Source: Kordiimonadaceae bacterium UBA4441
GTDB taxonomy: Bacteria; Pseudomonadota; Alphaproteobacteria; Sphingomonadales; Emcibacteraceae
NCBI GenBank assembly: GCA_002390425.1
Contig: DGPL01000019.1
Location: 1 to 12,472 of the forward strand
Direction of reading: 5' to 3'
DNA: 12,472 bases
The first letter of the stretch is position 1. Each line of letters starts with the position of its first letter. Below, piece after piece: positions 7,558 through 12,472 of the stretch. Made by a program: the position numbers and the translations under genes. The notes beneath the pieces were generated by a model. The model was not told the DNA's origin and did no database searches. It was given only the letters and a program-made list of their open reading frames with translations.

Positions 7558-9153
7558 ATGAACAAAAAAGTAAACTTTCTATACATTATGGTTGATCAGG
7601 CGCGTTCTGATTTTTTTGGTTGTTACGGTAATGATAAAATTAAAACGCCCAATATTGATGCGCTTGCTAAACGCGGTACAACTCTTGATCAACTTTATGT
7701 GGCTAATCCTTTTTGTATGCCGTCCCGCTCGGCGATTATGACGGGACGAATGCCGTCCGTGAATGGCGCCCGCACCAATGGCACGCCTTTACCGCTTGAA
7801 GCACGTACTTTTGTTGGATCGTTACTTGATGATGGCTATGACACTGCACTTATTGGCAAATGTCACCTTCAGAATATGACAGGCATGGAACGCGCTTATA
7901 CATCACCAGAAGCCGAGAAATGTAAAACAGATGAAGACGGATATCCTGATCAACCAACAACAAGTAAATTAACGGGCGCAGATTATGAAAATGAAAACTC
8001 CGTTATTTGGCGTGCGTCACCGGATCATGAGGTAAAGACGCCCTATTACGGCTTTGATCATGTGGATTTATGTACGTTGCATAGTGATAATGTCGGCGCA
8101 AATTATGAACGTTGGTTAAATGAAGAAGTTTCAAATGCAAATGATTTAAAAGGCGCAAAAAACGGCCTTTATAAGGGTAATATATCGTCGCCGCAATCGT
8201 GGCGCACGGCCATTGATGAAGAGCATTATTCAACGTCCTATATTGGCCGTAAAACGATTGATTGGATAGAAGAGCATCAAGAAAATGCATCTGAAAATCC
8301 GTTTTTCTTATATTGTTCATTCCCTGACCCTCATCACCCCTTTGCACCGCCCGGTAAATATTGGGATATGTATGATCCCGACGATATGAACTTACCAGAA
8401 AGTTTCAATAAGGGGTCTTCACCCGTCCTTGATCATATGCGAAATGATTTTGAACAAGGAACCTCGGGCCGCGAAAGCACATTACCGTTTGCCGTTAACG
8501 AAAAAGAAGCCCGCGAAGCCATCGCCCTGACTTACGGCATGGTTACCATGATTGATGACTGGGTCGGTAAAATTATGGCGTCACTGGAAGAGCAGGGCCT
8601 ACTTAATAATACAGTGATTATTTTTTCATCTGATCACGGTGAATATATGGCCAACCATGGTATTATGCTTAAAGGGCCACTTCATTATCAAGGGCTTATC
8701 AGAATACCGTTTATATGGTGTGACCCTGTTCAAAACACATTAAGCCGTACTTCAGAATTATGTTCCGCTATTGATATAGCCCCAACCATCTTAGAACGCA
8801 GCCAAACAAAACCTTACTACGGCATTCAGGGTAAAAGTATGCTGGATATGATGAACAATAAAATAGATCATCATAGAAAAGCCGTCCTAATTGAGGACGA
8901 TAGAGAAGTTATTTATCTGGGTTTTAAAGAACCTCAACGTGTCAGAACAATGGTCACGGATAGATACAGGTTAAGCATGACACAGCCCGCTGATTTTTAC
9001 GAACTTTATGATTTAAAAAACGATCCACATGAAATTAACAATCTGTGGGAAGATGACAATCAAGCAACCCTTAGAAACCAAGAAATACAAAGAATGCTTA
9101 AACTAATCTGCGAAATGCAGGACTGGTCCCCTTTACCAACTGGTCGCGCTTGA
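7558..9153 (+). CDS. Cytoplasmic sulfatase / phosphonate monoester hydrolase (type I, formylglycine-dependent)
   Basis: This 531-aa alkaline-phosphatase-superfamily hydrolase carries the sulfatase signature C53-M-P-S-R57, whose Cys is turned into formylglycine by a maturase encoded elsewhere. Metal-site residues are D13-Q14 in MVDQ and D359-H360 in SSDHGE. Further active-site candidates are K101 and H103 (GKCH), H259/H260 (DPHHPF) and K372 (LKGP). The DQ pair, where most sulfatases have DD, recalls phosphonate monoester hydrolases and some choline-sulfatase relatives, so the ester may be sulfate or phosphonate. There is no signal peptide, so it acts in the cytoplasm on an imported compound. 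GCGGAG lies 6 bases before the ATG. Its place between ALDH and TPP enzyme suggests that the pathway substrate is an ester that must be opened inside the cell. Confidence 0.9.
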   Translation: MNKKVNFLYIMVDQARSDFFGCYGNDKIKTPNIDALAKRGTTLDQLYVANPFCMPSRSAIMTGRMPSVNGARTNGTPLPLEARTFVGSLLDDGYDTALIGKCHLQNMTGMERAYTSPEAEKCKTDEDGYPDQPTTSKLTGADYENENSVIWRASPDHEVKTPYYGFDHVDLCTLHSDNVGANYERWLNEEVSNANDLKGAKNGLYKGNISSPQSWRTAIDEEHYSTSYIGRKTIDWIEEHQENASENPFFLYCSFPDPHHPFAPPGKYWDMYDPDDMNLPESFNKGSSPVLDHMRNDFEQGTSGRESTLPFAVNEKEAREAIALTYGMVTMIDDWVGKIMASLEEQGLLNNTVIIFSSDHGEYMANHGIMLKGPLHYQGLIRIPFIWCDPVQNTLSRTSELCSAIDIAPTILERSQTKPYYGIQGKSMLDMMNNKIDHHRKAVLIEDDREVIYLGFKEPQRVRTMVTDRYRLSMTQPADFYELYDLKNDPHEINNLWEDDNQATLRNQEIQRMLKLICEMQDWSPLPTGRA

Positions 9154-9171
9154 ATTAAAAGAGAAAAACAA

Positions 9172-10848
9172 ATGAATACTGATTTAAAAACACGTACTGG
9201 CGGCCAACTTCTTGTGGATTGTCTTCTTAATCTAGGCGCTGAAGTTGGTTATTCCGTGCCCGGCGAAAGCTACCTTGGTGTTTTGGATGCGCTTTATGAT
9301 GCCAAAGATGATTTTGATCTTATCATTTGTCGTCAAGAAGGAAGCGTTGCCTTTATGGCGGAAGCTCATGGACGCTTAACGGGAAAACCGGGGCTTGGCT
9401 TTGTAACACGTGGCCCCGGCGCTGCCAACGCAGTGATCGGCGTTCAAACTGCCCATTTGGACGGAACACCTATGATCCTATTTGTCGGACAAGTTCCTCG
9501 CAAAAACCGTGAACGCGGTGCCTTTCAAGAGCTTGACTTAAAAGGATTATTTGGATCAATTTCAAAGCTGGTAATGGATATAGATGATCCTGCACGTATT
9601 CCAGAAATTATAAGCCGCGCTTATCGCATGTCTGTTTCAGGCAGGCCCGGCCCCGTGATCATTGGCTTGCCCGATGATATGCAGCTCGAGGAAACCACAG
9701 CGAATGTTTGCCAACCTATTAATCTTACAAAAACAGGACCAAGCAATGAAGCATTGCAACAATTAACGTCGGCTATATCCACCAGTGAGCGTCCCTTGAT
9801 TTTATTAGGGGCAAAACCAAGTCAATGGTCCCAAACCTGTAACGATCATTTAAAAAACTTTGTTGAAAAATACGACTTGCCCGTAGCCACAGTATTTAGA
9901 CGCCAAGATCAATTTGATAATGGTCATCCTAACTACGTTGGCGTTAAGGGTGTCGGCAACGATCCGGCGCTTGAAAAACTTGTGAGTGTCGCAGATACTC
10001 TTATAATCATTGGTGCGGAAATTACCGACATCGAAAGCAACGGATATACAAAATACGAAATTCCAAATCCAAGTAAAAATTTAATTCATTTATGCTCAAA
10101 CCATGATGATCTTGGGCGTGTATTCCAACCAAACCTTGCCATTGTTAGTGACTATGAAGAACTGACAGAAGCTTTATCAAATTTATCTACGCTGAATAAA
10201 GCTCCATGGTCAGATTGGGTCAAAAAGGCGCGTGCTGCGTATCAAAGTTTTTGTAACGATCCAGGAAACTATCAAAAGGCAGACCTTACGGGTATTATAA
10301 AATGGTTAAGAGAGACCACAGCCGACGACACGATCGTCAGCTTTGGTGCAGGAAATTACACGCAATGGGTACAGCGCTACTATGGCTACACAAAATTTGG
10401 CAATCAAATGGCGACCCAATCAGCGGTAATGGGGTATTCAGTGCCTGCTGCCATATCGGCGAGCCTATTATATCCTGAACGTACCATTCTTGCGTTCGCG
10501 GGTGATGGGTGTTTCTTGATGAACGGGCAGGAAATCGCTACTGCTGCGAGGTATAATACCAAAGTCAAATTTATTGTGATTAATAACTCACTTTATGGTT
10601 CTATTCAAATGCATCAAGAAAAACGTTTCCCAAATCGTTCCATTGCTTGTGAACTTACAAATCCAGAATTTGACAAGCTGGCGATCGCTTATGGTATTCC
10701 GGCGAAAAAAGTGTCGGGCCTTGATGAATTTAAAGCAGTTTACACAGAACTAGATAAAGTAGACGGACCTTGTCTGATAGAAATAACCACTGACCCGGCC
10801 ATTGTCACACCAAGCATAATGCTTAGCGATTTGAGAAAAATGTCATAA
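9172..10848 (+). CDS. Thiamine-diphosphate-dependent enzyme, acetolactate-synthase-like
   Basis: This 558-aa protein has the three-domain layout of the acetolactate synthase/2-oxoacid decarboxylase family. The N-terminal PYR domain carries catalytic Glu56 in CRQEGSVAFMAEAHGRLTG. A central domain spans about 190-340. The C-terminal PP domain has the TPP/Mg motif GDG (444-446)...NN (471-472). GAFQELDL (116-123) fits the large catalytic subunits of the synthase group. No regulatory small subunit follows, and the neighbours are catabolic, so branched-chain biosynthesis is unlikely. Probable roles are decarboxylation of a 2-oxoacid to the aldehyde used by the ALDH at 6118, or a carboligation (inference). 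Start ATG is 18 bases after the sulfatase stop, with GAGA 7 bases before it. Its stop overlaps that of the convergent transporter gene by 6 bases. Confidence 0.9.
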   Translation: MNTDLKTRTGGQLLVDCLLNLGAEVGYSVPGESYLGVLDALYDAKDDFDLIICRQEGSVAFMAEAHGRLTGKPGLGFVTRGPGAANAVIGVQTAHLDGTPMILFVGQVPRKNRERGAFQELDLKGLFGSISKLVMDIDDPARIPEIISRAYRMSVSGRPGPVIIGLPDDMQLEETTANVCQPINLTKTGPSNEALQQLTSAISTSERPLILLGAKPSQWSQTCNDHLKNFVEKYDLPVATVFRRQDQFDNGHPNYVGVKGVGNDPALEKLVSVADTLIIIGAEITDIESNGYTKYEIPNPSKNLIHLCSNHDDLGRVFQPNLAIVSDYEELTEALSNLSTLNKAPWSDWVKKARAAYQSFCNDPGNYQKADLTGIIKWLRETTADDTIVSFGAGNYTQWVQRYYGYTKFGNQMATQSAVMGYSVPAAISASLLYPERTILAFAGDGCFLMNGQEIATAARYNTKVKFIVINNSLYGSIQMHQEKRFPNRSIACELTNPEFDKLAIAYGIPAKKVSGLDEFKAVYTELDKVDGPCLIEITTDPAIVTPSIMLSDLRKMS

Positions 10849-12078
10849 GGTTTTATATTTCGGAAGAAGTAGCATAGATAACGCTACCGTCACTAAAATA
10901 CAGGAACATATGCCGAGAATATTGACGTAAGACCCATAATAATCAAAAAGCCTTCCAAATACAACGGGGCCTGCGGATACACCGCCCAAAAAGGCAGCGA
11001 ATAATATTCCGTAAACCATACCAAATGAACTCAAGCCAAAATAGCGCGTAATCAAATAGGCCAGCAAATCAAGCTCTGCACCGACACTAAAGCCAAAGAA
11101 TATAGCCGCCAAAAATGCCGTAGGGCCGACCGCGCCAAATGCGAGGAGTGCTGTCCCCATTGCGGAAAGCATAAAACAAAACATTCCAACACGCGGTGCA
11201 AAATATTTATCCAGTAAAAAGCCGATGACTATTCTAGATACAATGATCGTTATGCCAACCGTCGAGGCGGCGAGGGCAGCAGTACTCGTATCCATTCCTC
11301 TATCATTAAGCATAGGAACAAGATTTGACATCAATCCATAAAGGCAAAAGGTAAGCAACATAAACGTCGCGAATAGCTGATAAAATAAAGGCATTTTAAG
11401 TAATGTACCTAGAGTAATTTTATCCGCATCGTTGCCTTCTTCTATGGCCTCCTCAACATCTTCAACATCACTATCGCCATCGGGAAGAAGGTTGAGGTCT
11501 TGCGGTTTATCATGAATAAATATCTGTATTAAAGGAAGGACGATAAAAATAAGGATTGCTGCTAGCACATAATAGCCCGAACGCCAGCCATAATTATCAA
11601 CCATATATTGTACAAGTGGTGGAGAATAAGCATAACCAAGTCCTCCGCCTGACATAACAAGCCCAAAAGCCAATCCACGTTTTTTTATGAACCAAGCCCC
11701 AGCAAGCCTTAGATAAGGCACGGCCGCCGCACCGCCAGATAGCCCGCCGATGATAGCATAAAATAGATAAAGATGCGCAATATCTCCAACAAACAAAGGA
11801 ATGCCGCCAAGCAGCAAACCAAAGATGAATAGAGACGGCATCATAATTTTTTTGCTGCCGTACTTATCAACCAAACTACCGAGCATTGGGGTAAATATCG
11901 CTTGCGTTAAAGTCAGAAAAGCCGTTGAAAGAAATATATCAGCCCTACTCCAACCAAATTCGAGCTGCAACGGAATAACAAAAACACCTAAAATACCAAT
12001 AGCAAATTGACCAGGAGCAGCTGAATAACAAAGGATCGATGTCCCAACTATCTTCCAGCCATAAAATATTTTATTCAA
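10843..12078 (-). CDS. MFS transporter, monocarboxylate/oxalate-formate-type porter
   Basis: This 411-aa inner-membrane protein has about twelve hydrophobic segments. Six lie at roughly 8-190 and six at roughly 226-405, separated by a cytoplasmic loop (about 191-222) very rich in Asp and Glu. The N-terminal FYGW, the motif-A-like GSLVDKYGSKK (67-77) and WFIKKRGLAFGLVMSGGGLG (129-148) are typical of bacterial members of the monocarboxylate porter and oxalate/formate antiporter groups. It probably imports the organic acid or ester that the cluster degrades. Initiation is at a TTG codon (12078), supported by AAGGA 7 bases upstream; no in-frame ATG or GTG lies nearby upstream. It is transcribed alone, convergent to the TPP gene. 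Substrate cannot be read from sequence. Confidence 0.92.
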   Translation of the reverse strand: MNKIFYGWKIVGTSILCYSAAPGQFAIGILGVFVIPLQLEFGWSRADIFLSTAFLTLTQAIFTPMLGSLVDKYGSKKIMMPSLFIFGLLLGGIPLFVGDIAHLYLFYAIIGGLSGGAAAVPYLRLAGAWFIKKRGLAFGLVMSGGGLGYAYSPPLVQYMVDNYGWRSGYYVLAAILIFIVLPLIQIFIHDKPQDLNLLPDGDSDVEDVEEAIEEGNDADKITLGTLLKMPLFYQLFATFMLLTFCLYGLMSNLVPMLNDRGMDTSTAALAASTVGITIIVSRIVIGFLLDKYFAPRVGMFCFMLSAMGTALLAFGAVGPTAFLAAIFFGFSVGAELDLLAYLITRYFGLSSFGMVYGILFAAFLGGVSAGPVVFGRLFDYYGSYVNILGICSCILVTVALSMLLLPKYKTL

Positions 12079-12085
12079 TACAGTA

Positions 12086-12090
12086 TCCTT
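12086..12090 (-). promoter_or_regulatory. Ribosome binding site supporting a TTG start for the transporter
   Basis: AAGGA on the minus strand sits 7 bases before TTG (12078-12076). The encoded N-terminus that follows (NKIFYGW) is where this family normally begins, so TTG is accepted as the start. Confidence 0.6.
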
Positions 12091-12122
12091 GCATCAACGT
12101 AATGTTCTGACCCCAAGCTTTA

Positions 12123-12150
12123 ACCATAATTCTAATTAAATTTTATGCAA
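12123..12150 (-). promoter_or_regulatory. Candidate promoter of the transporter gene
   Basis: On the minus strand TTGCAT (12150-12145) and TATGGT (12128-12123) are 16 bases apart, giving a leader of about 40 bases. The -35 area contains TTGCATAA, the same 8-mer found upstream of the minus operon at 5975-5968. This could be chance in AT-rich DNA or a shared regulatory half-site. Confidence 0.25.
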
Positions 12151-12192
12151 CAGCTTTTAATTTACATGCAGCTTAACCCTACCATTATGAGA

Positions 12193-12221
12193 GTCCGCTT
12201 TGGGTCGAAAGCAGTCATTCA
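12193..12221. repeat. Palindromic intergenic repeat, copy 2 (degenerate)
   Basis: This 29-base stretch aligns without gaps to 69-97 with 22 identities. It starts GTCCGCTTT and ends TTCA as the other copy does. Its inverted repeat is decayed: GTCCGCTTT faces AAAGCAGTC with two mismatches. It lies about 115 bases upstream of the transporter start. Together the two copies bracket the whole gene cluster. Confidence 0.5.
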
Positions 12222-12227
12222 GATTTA

Positions 12228-12259
12228 TTGACAAGGGGGGGTATATAAATCGCTACAAT
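12228..12259 (+). promoter_or_regulatory. Promoter-like TTGACA box without a gene downstream
   Basis: A perfect TTGACA (12228-12233) is followed by a G7 run and TACAAT (12254-12259). The 20-base spacing is longer than usual, and no coding frame follows on the plus strand before the window end. It may be a relic, a promoter for a small RNA ending at the 12420-12451 hairpin, or chance. Confidence 0.15.
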
Positions 12260-12367
12260 GTATTTATTTGGGAACCGGCGTGTGGGGTATCTTTTCTATA
12301 AACCGTAACAATAAGGGTTTTTGGAGTGTTCAATTTTAGCTATTTTTGTTGATATTGATGCTCATTA

Positions 12368-12386
12368 GCGGCAACCATGCGGCAAC
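12368..12386. repeat. Short direct repeat GCGGCAAC
   Basis: GCGGCAAC occurs at 12368-12375 and again at 12379-12386, one helical turn apart (11 bases). It lies about 70 bases from the 3' end of the tRNA. Such phased repeats can be protein-binding arms near attachment sites, but nothing else here proves it. Confidence 0.4.
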
Positions 12387-12419
12387 GTCTATATAATTAG
12401 CATATGATTAGAAACGAAC

Positions 12420-12451
12420 AAAGCCCGTAAGTTATTACACTTACGGGCTTT
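12420..12451 (-). terminator. Intrinsic terminator of tRNA-fMet
   Basis: A perfect 12-bp stem, AAAGCCCGTAAG (12420-12431) with CTTACGGGCTTT (12440-12451), encloses an 8-base loop. It starts 4 bases after the tRNA 3' end when read on the minus strand, and T-rich DNA (TTTGTTCGTTTC) follows. It could also act in the plus direction, where TTTATTT follows. Confidence 0.75.
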
Positions 12452-12455
12452 TATT

Positions 12456-12472
12456 TGGTTGCGGGGGTTGGA
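12456..12472 (-). tRNA. 3' end of initiator tRNA-fMet (partial, runs off the window)
   Basis: Read on the minus strand the last 17 bases end in CCCCGCAACCA. That is an encoded CCA, discriminator A73, and the acceptor 3' strand with A72, which in initiator tRNA faces C1 as the hallmark mismatch. The preceding CCAAC fits the 3' side of a T-stem (positions 61-65) with C61. Only 17 bases are visible, so the anticodon cannot be checked. The terminator placed just after it supports a real tRNA end. Confidence 0.75.

Larger units (their letters stand above)
12079..12472. other. Right non-coding flank between transporter and tRNA-fMet
   Basis: No protein-coding frame is supported here. From left to right it holds the transporter promoter region, a degenerate palindrome (12193-12221), a TTGACA box with a run of seven G after it, a GCGGCAAC direct repeat, a perfect hairpin and the 3' end of a tRNA. 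Frames on both strands between 12240 and 12415 are cut by stops and show no recognisable protein remnant. Confidence 0.55.

Noticed and set aside
8003..8347. 114-codon minus-strand open frame inside the sulfatase gene
   Set aside because: It lies fully opposite a strongly supported gene, has no ribosome site or recognisable motif, and its composition is that of a shadow frame. Other short opposite-strand or out-of-frame stretches (for example 896-1105, 3490-3723, 7185-7466) were rejected for the same reason.
9172..10848. Anabolic acetolactate synthase (branched-chain biosynthesis)
   Set aside because: No small subunit or ilv gene is nearby, and the operon partners are an aldehyde dehydrogenase and a sulfatase.
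12300..12322. Weak hairpin AAACC/GGTTT followed by T residues
   Set aside because: The stem is only 5 bp with an 11-base loop and no gene upstream on the plus strand.
12240..12415. Possible integrase or phage gene remnant next to the tRNA
   Set aside because: All frames on both strands are interrupted, and no integrase motif could be read.
1..12472. CRISPR arrays, insertion sequences or toxin-antitoxin genes
   Set aside because: No regularly spaced repeats, transposase motifs or small paired genes were found.

Overview
The window looks like a compact catabolic gene cluster from a fairly AT-rich (by eye roughly 40-45 % GC) Proteobacterium, most likely an Alphaproteobacterium. The best lineage clue is the HisC-like aminotransferase, whose body (DAAYAEF, MTRTMSKMYALAGLRLGW, FNVNAAAIAAG) closely follows alphaproteobacterial HisC. 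The short bacterial fumarylacetoacetase type also fits. This placement rests on remembered family patterns, not on a search.

Layout. Positions 1-179 are non-coding and carry a palindromic repeat. A tightly packed minus-strand operon runs from 5913 down to 180: HisC-like aminotransferase, VOC/glyoxalase-fold protein, fumarylacetoacetase-type hydrolase, IclR regulator, and a self-sufficient CYP116B-type P450 (heme, FMN/NAD reductase and 2Fe-2S in one chain). Junctions are 1-base TAATG overlaps or 3-base gaps. A 204-base AT-rich divergent promoter region (5914-6117) holds overlapping inverted repeats. A plus-strand operon runs from 6118 to 10848: NAD(P)-aldehyde dehydrogenase, cytoplasmic formylglycine-type sulfatase/phosphonate monoester hydrolase, and an acetolactate-synthase-like thiamine-diphosphate enzyme. 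A minus-strand MFS transporter (12078-10843) ends convergently, overlapping the TPP gene by 6 bases. The right flank (12079-12472) has no gene except the 3' end of an initiator tRNA-fMet on the minus strand with a hairpin terminator after it. It also has a degenerate copy of the left-flank palindrome and a short direct repeat.

How the genes may work together (inference): the MFS carrier imports an anionic substrate, the sulfatase removes a sulfate (or phosphonate) ester, and the aminotransferase gives a 2-oxoacid. The TPP enzyme could decarboxylate or ligate that oxoacid, the aldehyde dehydrogenase could oxidise the aldehyde, and the P450 could hydroxylate or O-dealkylate an aromatic ring. 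The VOC protein and the FAH-family hydrolase would handle ring-cleavage or diketo-acid intermediates, with the IclR protein as local regulator. A sulfated aromatic amino acid or phenylpropanoid-like compound would fit all the parts, but no gene here proves the substrate. No dedicated two-domain ring-cleavage dioxygenase is present in the window. No CRISPR array, intact integrase, transposase or frameshifted gene was seen.
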